Part shown: piece by piece, positions 1 to 5,841 of the stretch
Layout: every line of letters starts with the position of its first letter
How positions within the stretch are numbered: the stretch's first letter is position 1
Assembly (NCBI GenBank): GCA_030452025.1
Contig: JAKDNC010000082.1
Coordinates: 1-9,907, forward strand
Direction of reading: 5' to 3'
Source of the DNA: Nocardioides sp.
GTDB taxonomy: Bacteria; Actinomycetota; Actinomycetes; Propionibacteriales; Nocardioidaceae
DNA length: 9,907 nt
Translations under genes and position numbers: made by a program
Notes under the pieces: generated by a model
What the model saw: the letters and a program-made list of their open reading frames with translations, nothing else
Told to the model about the DNA's origin: nothing
The model's database searches: none

Positions 1-30
1 CGGTCCCTGTTTCGCTGTCGCGGGTTGGGG

Positions 31-46
31 CGACCTCACGAGGTCG
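31..46 (-). terminator. Possible hairpin at the end of the sulfotransferase gene
   Basis: CGACCT and AGGTCG form a perfect 6-base-pair stem with a 4-base loop, and the hairpin overlaps the stop codon of the sulfotransferase gene. There is no T-run, so it could be a weak intrinsic terminator, an mRNA-end stabiliser, or chance in GC-rich DNA. Confidence 0.25.
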
Positions 47-1091
47 GGTTCCGCCTCTCGGCCGGTGTCGCGCGTCGCGGGTTGGCCTGCTCGCGGATCA
101 GCTGTTCGAGGCCGTCGACGGCAGCGCCGAGCTGGTCCTCGGCCGTGATCTCATCGGGGCCCACCCCGGACACCGGCTGAGGAGTCAGATCCGCCAGGTC
201 GCCGACGACCTTCAGGTCGAGCTTGCGGAGCTTCTCGATCTCCTGCTTGCCTCGTTCGTGGACCCACGGCTCGTCCAGTCCCAGAGTCGGCTCCTTGACG
301 TCGCGGGTGGCCAGTCCGCGTTTGGCCAGGCCGTGCTTGATGGTGCGCTGGTAGGCGGTCTTGGTCAGCGGCTCGGTCTTGAGGCGCTCGTTCAGCGCCC
401 GCAGGACGAACGCCGAGGCAGCGCCGATGGAGGGGTTGCGCCGCACCGACAGGTCGAAGTCGGAGGCGTCTATGCCGACGGTCTGGACGAAGCGGTCCCA
501 GAGCAGACTCGAGGGCTGCCCGGACGGAGGGACCGTGATCAACCAGAAATGATCCTTGCCGAACATGTCGGACCAGCGGCGAGCCATGTTGCCGATGCCC
601 TGGTGCTTCCAGAACCAGTGTGCGGCCCTGGACTTCTCCCGGTCTCCCAACCGCACCTCCTCCACGAAGCCCGGCCACGTGTCGACGGCGTAGTTCTGCA
701 CCGACTCCTGCCACATCGCCGGGATGGTGCGGGCGAGGTCGCGGACGGTGAGGATCACGTCGATCCGTGTGTGTGGGAAGGAGTCCATGATCAGCTTGAT
801 CTTGCGTCGGGCGCGGGTGCCGAGGAACTCCATCGAGATGATGGCCGTGCCCTCAATGGCGTCGACTTCCTTGACCAGCCTGTTCCAGGGGCCGTCCTCG
901 GCCAGTGGCTCCTGGCCGTCGGCGCCGTGCTCGGTGAGGTCCAGGACGGCCAGCACCTGGGCACGCCAGTTCTTGCCGGCGAAGTAGTAGCCCTGGGCCG
1001 CGAGTGCCTCGCGGTTCGCGGCCAGGACGTTCTGGATGAAACTCGTGCCGGACTTCATCGCCCCGATGTGCAGGATCAGGCGCTCAGCCAT
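36..1091 (-). CDS. Sulfotransferase-like protein (351 aa)
   Basis: Predicted cytoplasmic sulfotransferase-fold protein that would move a sulfuryl group from PAPS to an unknown acceptor. The N-terminus has a beta strand then a phosphosulfate-binding loop, GAMKSGTSFIQ (residues 10-20). SMEFLG (86-91) and VRDLARTIPAMWQES (116-130) follow where the 3'-phosphate-binding region is expected. In that second motif the serine normally eight residues after the Arg (R117) is replaced by Ala (A125), so activity is not certain; I recall a similar RDLAR-P-WQE motif in other actinobacterial members. The start is the ATG at 1091, because the P-loop begins about ten residues later and a GGGGA-like ribosome site precedes it. 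The open frame runs 33 codons further upstream, but that part is not protein-like and would enter the iron box of the divergent gene. The tail after about residue 320 is polar and probably disordered. The acceptor cannot be told from the context. Confidence 0.8.
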   Translation of the reverse strand: MAERLILHIGAMKSGTSFIQNVLAANREALAAQGYYFAGKNWRAQVLAVLDLTEHGADGQEPLAEDGPWNRLVKEVDAIEGTAIISMEFLGTRARRKIKLIMDSFPHTRIDVILTVRDLARTIPAMWQESVQNYAVDTWPGFVEEVRLGDREKSRAAHWFWKHQGIGNMARRWSDMFGKDHFWLITVPPSGQPSSLLWDRFVQTVGIDASDFDLSVRRNPSIGAASAFVLRALNERLKTEPLTKTAYQRTIKHGLAKRGLATRDVKEPTLGLDEPWVHERGKQEIEKLRKLDLKVVGDLADLTPQPVSGVGPDEITAEDQLGAAVDGLEQLIREQANPRRATPAERRNPTS

Positions 1092-1136
1092 GCGGTCCCC
1101 ATGTGCTTTCTGAGGTGGTGGAGTGGATGCAAGGAG

Positions 1137-1142
1137 AAGATA
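1137..1142 (-). promoter_or_regulatory. Possible -10 element of the sulfotransferase gene
   Basis: On the minus strand this reads TATCTT, matching the actinobacterial TANNNT -10 pattern, about 46 bases before the ATG at 1091. I see no convincing -35 at the right distance, so this is tentative. Confidence 0.25.
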
Positions 1143-1175
1143 CGCCACGCCCGGTCCCTCTGCCGGACGACAGTC

Positions 1176-1194
1176 CAATTTTAGGCTCACCTAA
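1176..1194. promoter_or_regulatory. Iron box (DtxR/IdeR/DmdR-type operator)
   Basis: The bases TTAGGCTCACCTAA at 1181-1194 match the right 14 positions of the 19-base iron box I recall for Streptomyces DmdR (ending in GGCTCACCTAA) and differ by one base from the IdeR/DtxR consensus. The left five positions (1176-1180) match poorly, at one of five. The site ends 12 bases before the TACGAT -10 of the 52-residue gene, over its -35 region. Known regulators of this family repress when loaded with ferrous iron, so the inference is that the downstream gene is switched on when iron is short. Confidence 0.7.
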
Positions 1195-1206
1195 CTTCGA
1201 TCCTGC

Positions 1207-1212
1207 TACGAT
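1207..1212 (+). promoter_or_regulatory. -10 element placing transcription start at the GTG codon
   Basis: TACGAT fits the TANNNT -10 consensus and lies exactly 7 bases before the GTG at 1220. Transcription would therefore begin at or next to the start codon, giving a leaderless mRNA. No Shine-Dalgarno sequence precedes the GTG, which fits. No good -35 is visible; the iron box occupies that place. Confidence 0.6.
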
Positions 1213-1219
1213 CATCGTC

Positions 1220-1378
1220 GTGGGGAAGAAGTCCAAGAAGAAGCCGAAGAGCGAGTGCTGCGCGTCCAAGCCGAGGTGCAAGCGCTGCCCCATCCAGATG
1301 CTCAAGGACGGCAAGCTTCCTCCCGGCTACACAGTGAAGAAGCGAAAGCTGATCAAGGCGAAGGATATCGCCGCCTGA
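1220..1378 (+). CDS. Iron-box-controlled small Cys/Lys-rich protein (52 aa)
   Basis: Very basic small protein of unknown function. A lysine-rich N-terminus (residues 3-10) leads into four cysteines, C13, C14, C20 and C23 (pattern CC-x5-C-x2-C), then a proline/glycine turn and a second basic tail (40-48). The cysteines could hold zinc, iron or an iron-sulfur centre, and the 15 lysines and three arginines suggest RNA, DNA or ribosome contact; both are inference. I believe similar short proteins occur in other actinobacteria but know of no assigned role. The GTG at 1220 is chosen because it sits 7 bases after a -10 element and after the iron box. A longer frame opens at 1103, but its first 39 codons would run through the operator. 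It is transcribed away from the sulfotransferase gene; the next gene follows after 122 bases. Confidence 0.7.
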   Translation: MGKKSKKKPKSECCASKPRCKRCPIQMLKDGKLPPGYTVKKRKLIKAKDIAA

Positions 1379-1464
1379 GCCCTGACCCAGACGCAACCAC
1401 TGGTGAAATCAGATGCCGGGACAATGCAACCGGGCAGCGCCCGAATTCGTCTCCCCTTCGTGAC

Positions 1465-1481
1465 GGTCCGACCCACGGACC
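1465..1481 (+). terminator. Hairpin between the 52-aa gene and the secreted-protein gene
   Basis: GGTCCG and CGGACC make a perfect 6-base-pair stem with a 5-base loop, ending 6 bases before the ribosome site of the next gene. It could end transcription of the small gene or act as a leader hairpin of the secreted-protein mRNA. There is no T-run. Confidence 0.3.
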
Positions 1482-1487
1482 CGGAAC

Positions 1488-1495
1488 AAGGAGGA
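1488..1495 (+). promoter_or_regulatory. Strong ribosome binding site fixing a GTG start
   Basis: AAGGAGGA is a near-perfect Shine-Dalgarno sequence five bases before the GTG at 1501. It settles the start inside a longer open frame and is one of the few strong ribosome sites in the window. Confidence 0.85.
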
Positions 1496-1500
1496 ATCTC

Positions 1501-2172
1501 GTGAAGAAGGCATTGCTCGCGCTCGGGGTCGCTGCAACGTTCAGCACAGTCCTCACCCAGTCGGCACAGGCCGCCCCCGCCGCCCAGGCGGCCTCCGCTG
1601 CGTCGGCACGGTCGGGCGGCTGGAAGCTGATGTCGACCGGCGCCGACGTCGATGGCGACGGCCGGCCGGACGGGATCCTGTTGCGGAAGAAGTCAGCGCA
1701 GGTGTGCCAAATCAAGGTCGCGCTCGCCACTGGCCGCGAGGTCACCCGCTCGACCCGGTCCGCAGACAACCCGTGCAGGTGGCACGGCGCCGCGACCTTC
1801 GACCCCGTCAAGGGCGCAGAGATCAGCGTGGCGACCGTCTTCGGCGCCCACTCGGCGTTTCACACCCTCTTGACCATGCGCAACCACAAGCTGGTCGTGG
1901 AGAAGGCTCCGAGACGGGTCCGCTGGGTCGTGGACAGCTCTGTGATGTTCTCTGAGGGCATCGTCCGCACCCACAACAATGCCGGCAAGCTACGTGTGGT
2001 CCATCACTCCTATGCCCGTGAGAACAACCACAGGTGGAGCGGCACGCGTGAGGTGCTCGCCTGGCGCGGCGGCTCGTGGAAGGTCGTCACCCGGGCGCAT
2101 GCGAATGTGAAGCCGCGCTTGGCCAAGAAGCGGGCCGGCTGGCATGTGGCTGGCTTGCCGCGCTGGTCCTGA
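1501..2172 (+). CDS. Secreted protein with one DxDxDGxxD calcium-loop motif (223 aa)
   Basis: Predicted exported protein of unknown function. The N-terminus is a classic Sec signal peptide: KK at 2-3, a hydrophobic stretch at 4-18, and a probable cut after AQA (residue 24). An alanine-rich linker follows (25-38). Residues 49-57 read DVDGDGRPD, with acidic residues at 49, 51, 53 and 57 as in the calcium-binding loops of FG-GAP/VCBS repeats, but only one such loop is present, where propeller proteins have several. C69 and C92 could form a disulfide. The rest is rich in beta-prone segments and ends in a basic region. The strong ribosome site at 1488-1495 fixes the GTG start. The gene has its own leader and a hairpin after it, so it is probably transcribed alone. 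It is more likely a small single-domain secreted protein than a broken propeller, because start, signal and stop are all intact. Confidence 0.75.
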   Translation: MKKALLALGVAATFSTVLTQSAQAAPAAQAASAASARSGGWKLMSTGADVDGDGRPDGILLRKKSAQVCQIKVALATGREVTRSTRSADNPCRWHGAATFDPVKGAEISVATVFGAHSAFHTLLTMRNHKLVVEKAPRRVRWVVDSSVMFSEGIVRTHNNAGKLRVVHHSYARENNHRWSGTREVLAWRGGSWKVVTRAHANVKPRLAKKRAGWHVAGLPRWS

Positions 2173-2179
2173 TCGCCGG

Positions 2180-2203
2180 CAGGTGGCCCAACAAGGCTGC
2201 CTG
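2180..2203 (+). terminator. Probable rho-independent-like hairpin after the secreted-protein gene
   Basis: A 9-base-pair stem (2180-2188 with 2195-2203, including two G-U pairs) closes a CAACAA loop just after the stop codon at 2172. No T-run follows, as is common for actinobacterial terminators. It ends 28 bases before the oxidase start and so separates the two genes. Confidence 0.4.
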
Positions 2204-2231
2204 ATCCGTGTGTGTCGGGCAGACTCGGACC

Positions 2232-3140
2232 ATGACGCGTGTGATCGTGGTCGGGGCAGGAGTCGTCGGGCTCGCCTGCGCGGTGCGGCTGCTCGAGAGT
2301 GGCCACCGGGTAGATGTGCTCGCTCGGGACCTGCCGCTGGAGACGACCAGTTCGGTGGCCGCGGCCTTCTGGTACCCCTACCGGGCGTTCCCCCAGGAGC
2401 GGGTGACGGCCTGGGCGGCCACGGCGTACGCCGAGTTCGTCGGGCTGGCAGGGGAGGAGCACTCCGGTGTCCGGATGGTCACCGGCACGGAGTACCTGCA
2501 CCGTCGACAGCCTGATCCGTGGTGGATCTCCGCGGTCCCGTCACTGGCCCGGGAGAGCGCGCTGCCCGACGGCTACGCCGACGGATGGTCGTTCACGACG
2601 CCGATCATCGAGATGCCGATCTACCTCGGTTGGCTCATTGAACGCATCGAAGCACTCGGCGGCACGATCACCCGGCTCAACTTGTCGGCGCTCCCGACCG
2701 GATCCTGTCCGGTGGTCAACTGCGCCGGTCTGGGGGCGCGGTTTCTCGGGAGCGACAAGTCCGTGGTCCCGGTCAGTGGCCAGACGGTGCTGGTCGAGCA
2801 GGTGGGACTTGCCCGCTGGAGCCTCGACGAGAGCGGACCGACGTACGTCGTGCCGCGCAGCTGCGACATCGTCATCGGCGGCACTGCGGACGAGGGCGAA
2901 TGGAACCGGACTCCGTCACCGGAGGCTGCCCGCGCGATCCTGGATCGGGCGACTCGGCTGGTTCCCGCGCTCGAAGGAGCCAAGGTGCTTCGCCACAAGG
3001 TGGGCCTGCGCCCGGTGCGCCCTGCCGTGCGCGTGGAGCGGGTGGGCGACGTCGTCCACTGCTACGGCCACGGGGGCGCGGGAGTCACACTCTCGTGGGG
3101 CGCAGCCGACGAGGTGGTCCGGCTCCTTGAGCGTGACTGA
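2232..3140 (+). CDS. FAD-dependent D-amino-acid oxidase (302 aa)
   Basis: Oxidises D-amino acids with oxygen to 2-oxo acids, ammonia and hydrogen peroxide, using FAD; cytoplasmic, with no signal peptide. The Rossmann dinucleotide loop is GAGVVGLACA (residues 8-17) and VNCAGLGAR (162-170) is the second FAD contact. PTYVVPRS (203-210) carries the tyrosine (Y205) matching the active-site Tyr228 of mammalian enzymes. GLRPVRPAVRVE (258-269) holds the arginine that binds the substrate carboxylate, and YGHGGAG (278-284) is the C-terminal FAD motif. The length is somewhat short of the eukaryotic enzymes (about 340-370) and fits bacterial ones. The ATG at 2232 places the FAD loop at the extreme N-terminus as usual; an ATG eight codons upstream is possible but less likely. 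No good ribosome site is seen; CAGACT six bases before the ATG could be a weak leaderless -10. Substrate preference cannot be read. The stop lies 3 bases from that of the convergent DUF952 gene. Confidence 0.9.
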   Translation: MTRVIVVGAGVVGLACAVRLLESGHRVDVLARDLPLETTSSVAAAFWYPYRAFPQERVTAWAATAYAEFVGLAGEEHSGVRMVTGTEYLHRRQPDPWWISAVPSLARESALPDGYADGWSFTTPIIEMPIYLGWLIERIEALGGTITRLNLSALPTGSCPVVNCAGLGARFLGSDKSVVPVSGQTVLVEQVGLARWSLDESGPTYVVPRSCDIVIGGTADEGEWNRTPSPEAARAILDRATRLVPALEGAKVLRHKVGLRPVRPAVRVERVGDVVHCYGHGGAGVTLSWGAADEVVRLLERD

Positions 3141-3143
3141 GGC

Positions 3144-3695
3144 TCAGGAACGCGAGCGTTCCCTGTCCCGACGCTGACTCAGCAGCCAGACGACGCCGGA
3201 ACCGGCGAGCAGTCCCGCGACCAGTCCTGGCAGGCCCGCCTTGTCGCCCCAGAAATGGAGGGCAACGAAGCCACAGACTGCGGCGAAGACCATCACACAG
3301 GTGGCGCCGACCATCCGGAACCGGGCCTCGGAGACGAACTCCGACATCAGCGTGGGCCCGGGCGCTTCGCCCCCGGGGCGGGGGTTGGCCGGTAGCAGTG
3401 TCGCCTCGACGACTGCTGATGGGTTCAGGGGGCCGTAGATGTGCGGGTACGACTCGTCGCCGACCTCATCCTCCTGCCAGGGCGAGGTGAGCTTGTCGGT
3501 GTCGATGGTCAGCAACACCAGCCGGCTGCGGGTCTCGCCGTAGTAGCGGGCGTGGACATCAGTCCACTGGTCCTCGCGAGCAGCGTGGATGAAGCCTTCC
3601 TCGTCAAGGGTCCGGCCCAAGGTGGAGTGGGCATAGGACCCGGCCAGCTTGGCTGCGTCCCAGCGGGCCTTCTCGGCGATGTGGAAGATCTGCAT
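3144..3695 (-). CDS. DUF952 protein fused to two membrane helices (183 aa)
   Basis: Residues 1-100 are a DUF952 domain: an IFHIAEKARWDAA start, GSYAHS, EEGFIHAA (32-39), a DTDKL stretch, and the PHIYGPL motif (84-90). DUF952 has no proven biochemical function that I know of; I recall similarity to an ADP-ribosyltransferase-like fold. The family is usually about 110 residues. Here a proline/glycine-rich linker (102-115) leads to two probable transmembrane segments, about 128-148 and 155-172, and a basic tail (RRDRERSRS) that should stay inside the cell. The two hydrophobic helices put the DUF952 domain on the cytoplasmic side. The ATG at 3695 lies in an 18-base palindrome. The gene follows nucS by 87 bases on the same strand and may be read through from it, though no ribosome site is visible. 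The two genes share no obvious function. Confidence 0.75.
   Translation of the reverse strand: MQIFHIAEKARWDAAKLAGSYAHSTLGRTLDEEGFIHAAREDQWTDVHARYYGETRSRLVLLTIDTDKLTSPWQEDEVGDESYPHIYGPLNPSAVVEATLLPANPRPGGEAPGPTLMSEFVSEARFRMVGATCVMVFAAVCGFVALHFWGDKAGLPGLVAGLLAGSGVVWLLSQRRDRERSRS
3147..3162. terminator. Palindrome between convergent gene ends
   Basis: GGAACGC-GA-GCGTTCC is a perfect inverted repeat with 7-base arms, six of which can pair around a 4-base loop. It lies just past the oxidase stop, inside the last codons of the convergent DUF952 gene. It may serve as a terminator in the oxidase direction or both ways. No T-run. Confidence 0.35.
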
Positions 3696-3704
3696 TAGCA
3701 GATC
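3687..3704. repeat. 18-base inverted repeat over the DUF952 start codon
   Basis: GATCTGC-ATTA-GCAGATC has perfect 7-base arms. The ATG of the DUF952 gene lies in the loop and first stem base, so the mRNA could hide its own start in a hairpin, or the DNA could be an operator. CATGAT, six bases before the ATG, resembles a -10 element and falls partly in the repeat. Confidence 0.5.
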
Positions 3705-3782
3705 ATGTCAGGTGCCGGGTGTGTCGTGCCGTTCGGACGGCGCCGACTCGGGCGGCCCCGGGGGCAGGCGTCGCAGTGGAGG

Positions 3783-4472
3783 TCAGAAGAGACGTTCCTC
3801 GGCGTCGTCCATGCCGCGCAATGCGTCGTAGTCGATCGTGGCGCAGGTGATCCCGCGGTCTGTGGCGAGCACCTTCGCCTGCGGCTTGATCTCCTGGGCC
3901 GCGAAGATGCCGCGGACCGGCTTGAGCAGCGGGTCGCGGTTGAGGAGCTCGAGATAGCGCGTGAGCTGCTCGACCCCGTCGATCTCACCTCGACGCTTGA
4001 TCTCCACTGCGACGGACCTTCCTTCGGCGTCACGGCACATCAGGTCGACCGGACCGATTGCCGTGGGGAACTCGCGGCGGACCAGGGCCAGGCCATCCGC
4101 GAGGGTCGCCGGGTGCTCGGCGAGCAGCTCCTGGAGGTGCTTCTCGACGCCGTCCTTCTGCAGGCCCGGATCGATCCCCAGATCGTGCTGGCTGTCGGAG
4201 TGGATCTCCTCGATCAGGATGCGGAGAGTGTCGGCCGGCCCCTTGGACGTGGCCTTGGCGGTGACGGTCCACTCGACCTGGCCGTCGTCGGCGACCCCCT
4301 CCTTGACGGTGCAGGGAGGCGACATCCAGTTCAGCGGCTTGTAGGAGCCACCGTCGCTGTGCACGAGCACCGACCCGTCGGCCTTGATCATCAGGACACG
4401 GGTGGCCATCGGGAGGTGCGCCGTCAGGCGTCCCGCATAGTCAACCTGGCAGCGCGCAACGACGAGTCTCAC
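3783..4472 (-). CDS. nucS: Mismatch-specific endonuclease NucS/EndoMS (229 aa)
   Basis: Cuts both strands at mismatched bases and underlies the non-canonical mismatch repair of actinobacteria and archaea that lack MutS/MutL. The N-terminal domain (about 1-110) binds DNA and dimerises: RLVVARCQVDYAGRLTAHLP near the start and YKPLNWMSPP (about 44-53) are hallmark sequences. The C-terminal RecB-like nuclease domain has GPVDLMCRD followed by VAVEIKRRG, the D...ExK metal site. The last residues, EERLF, fit the clamp-binding tail reported for corynebacterial EndoMS. The GTG at 4472 is chosen because family members begin about here; the open frame continues 30 arginine-rich codons upstream, which look untranslated. 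There is no ribosome site. TAGCCT lies 8 bases before the GTG, so the mRNA may be leaderless. It is divergent from the dehydrogenase gene and followed by the DUF952 gene. Confidence 0.95.
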   Translation of the reverse strand: MRLVVARCQVDYAGRLTAHLPMATRVLMIKADGSVLVHSDGGSYKPLNWMSPPCTVKEGVADDGQVEWTVTAKATSKGPADTLRILIEEIHSDSQHDLGIDPGLQKDGVEKHLQELLAEHPATLADGLALVRREFPTAIGPVDLMCRDAEGRSVAVEIKRRGEIDGVEQLTRYLELLNRDPLLKPVRGIFAAQEIKPQAKVLATDRGITCATIDYDALRGMDDAEERLF

Positions 4473-4492
4473 GGCAGGTGAGGCTACCTGCC
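4473..4492. repeat. Inverted repeat next to the nucS start
   Basis: GGCAGGT-GAGGCT-ACCTGCC has perfect 7-base arms and directly abuts the nucS GTG. It covers the putative -10 (TAGCCT, minus strand 4481-4486), so it could be an operator or a hairpin at the mRNA 5' end. It resembles an iron box only weakly. Confidence 0.45.
4481..4486 (-). promoter_or_regulatory. Possible leaderless -10 element of nucS
   Basis: TAGCCT on the minus strand fits TANNNT and ends 8 bases before the GTG. With no Shine-Dalgarno present, a leaderless start is the simplest reading. No clear -35 was seen. Confidence 0.35.
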
Positions 4493-4611
4493 CGTGGCGT
4501 GCTGGCGGACACCACGTACGTCGACCCGGTCGGCGGTGCGGGGCAAGGGTGCGCCGTATCACTGAGTGAACGGACTATTACTCGCCGGTAGAACGTGCCA
4601 CCATTCCGGAC

Positions 4612-5841
4612 ATGACTGACACCGCAGCCACGAACGAGCAGATCCGCAACGAGCTCGTGCTCCCGTACCTCAACCACGCCGTGCGCATGTACGAGACGTC
4701 GTACGCCACCCGGGCCGACATCGACGCGGCCATGCGCTTCGGCTGTGGCTACCCCAAGGGACCGCTCAGCACGCTCGACGAGCTCGGCCTGGACAGGGTG
4801 CGCGATCTGCTCGCCGCGCGGTTCGCCGAGACAGGGGACGACCTGCACAAGCCCGCCGACCTGCTCGAAAAGCTGATCGCGGACGGTCGCACCGGTGCCG
4901 CCGCGGGCCGCGGCTTCTACCGGTACGAGAGCGGCGAGGCCGTCGCGGACGAGGAATCCCCCTCGGCCGACGATGCCGCGCGGCTGCGCCACGAGATCCT
5001 CAAGGTCGGCGTGGTCGGCACCGGCACGATGGCCTCGGGCATCGTCGAGGTCTTCGCAAAGAGCGGGTATGACGTCGTCTACGTCGGTCGCAGCGAGGAG
5101 AAGGCTGCGTCAGTCGAGGCCCGGATCACCAAGTCGCTGGACAAGGCCATCTCGAAGGGGAAGCTCGACGAGGCCGGTCGTGACGAGGTGCTGGATCACC
5201 TGACGGCGGCCACCACCCGTGATGCTTTGGGCGACGTCGACATCGTCGTCGAGGCGATCGCCGAGGACCTAGCCGTCAAGACCGAGCTGTTCGGGGACCT
5301 TGACCGGATCTGCAAGCCTGGCGCCATTCTGGCCACCACCACCTCTTCGCTGCCGATCACCGAGTGCGCCAAGGCCACCTCGCGGCCTGAGTCGGTCATC
5401 GGCATGCACTTCTTCAACCCGGCCCCGATCATGAAGCTGGTCGAGGTCGTCACCACCGAGCAGACCAGCCCCGAGGTCGACGAGACCGTCAAGGCGCTGT
5501 GCTCGAGCATCGGCAAGGTCGCCGTGTCGTGCTCCGATCGCGCAGGCTTCATCGTCAATGCATTGCTCTTCCCCTACCTGAACGACGCCGTGAAGGTGGT
5601 CGACGAGGGTCGCGCCGAGGTTGAGACCATTGACGAGGCGATCAAGGAGCAGGCCGGCTTCCCGATGGGCCCCTTCGCCCTGCTCGACGTGGTCGGCAAC
5701 GATGTGTCGCTGGCGATCCAGCGCGAGCTGCTCGCGGAATTCAAGGAGCCGGGCCTCACGCCGGCTGCTGGTCTGGAGAAGGCCGTCGCTGCGGGAAACC
5801 TGGGGCGCAAGAGTGGCAGGGGCTTCCACGACTACCACTGA
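4612..5841 (+). CDS. 3-Hydroxyacyl-CoA dehydrogenase with C-N-C domain order (409 aa)
   Basis: NAD-dependent oxidation of (S)-3-hydroxyacyl-CoA to 3-oxoacyl-CoA, as in beta-oxidation or acetoacetyl-CoA/hydroxybutyrate metabolism; cytoplasmic. Residues 129-310 are the NAD-binding domain: VGVVGTGTMASG (132-143), VVEAIAED (212-219) and TTTSSL (242-247). The catalytic His266 is in GMHFFNP, Glu278 in KLVEVV and Asn316 in GFIVN. Residues 311-409 are the usual C-terminal domain (FPYLNDAV, GFPMGPFALLD, SGRGFHDY). Unusually, residues 14-105 form another copy of that domain (LVLPYLNHAVRMYE, GYPKGPLSTLDELGLD, GRGFYRY), placed before the NAD domain and lacking the GF-VN helix; a linker (106-128) joins them. 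Ordinary enzymes of this kind are about 285 residues. The ATG at 4612 lacks a ribosome site. The preceding 139 bases are shared with the divergent nucS, so no upstream NAD domain has been missed. Chain-length preference is unknown. Confidence 0.88.
   Translation: MTDTAATNEQIRNELVLPYLNHAVRMYETSYATRADIDAAMRFGCGYPKGPLSTLDELGLDRVRDLLAARFAETGDDLHKPADLLEKLIADGRTGAAAGRGFYRYESGEAVADEESPSADDAARLRHEILKVGVVGTGTMASGIVEVFAKSGYDVVYVGRSEEKAASVEARITKSLDKAISKGKLDEAGRDEVLDHLTAATTRDALGDVDIVVEAIAEDLAVKTELFGDLDRICKPGAILATTTSSLPITECAKATSRPESVIGMHFFNPAPIMKLVEVVTTEQTSPEVDETVKALCSSIGKVAVSCSDRAGFIVNALLFPYLNDAVKVVDEGRAEVETIDEAIKEQAGFPMGPFALLDVVGNDVSLAIQRELLAEFKEPGLTPAAGLEKAVAAGNLGRKSGRGFHDYH

Noticed and set aside
17..85. 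Direct repeat GTCGCGGGTTGG at 17-28 and 74-85
   Set aside because: Two copies of a GC-rich 12-mer around the sulfotransferase stop, with no target-site or flanking structure; probably chance or minor slippage.
258..1184. Long plus-strand open frame opposite the sulfotransferase
   Set aside because: Its translation lacks any domain and it is antisense to a gene with clear motifs; long antisense frames are normal at this GC content.
3705..4481. Plus-strand open frame opposite nucS
   Set aside because: It is the complement of the well-recognised nucS coding sequence and has no motif of its own.
4473..4492. Second iron box at nucS
   Set aside because: AGGTGAGGCTACCT recalls the box but matches only about 11 of 19 positions and is a better plain inverted repeat.
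4473..4562. Upstream extension of nucS
   Set aside because: The extra 30 residues are Arg/Pro-rich, match nothing in the family and would pass through the inverted repeat and putative -10.
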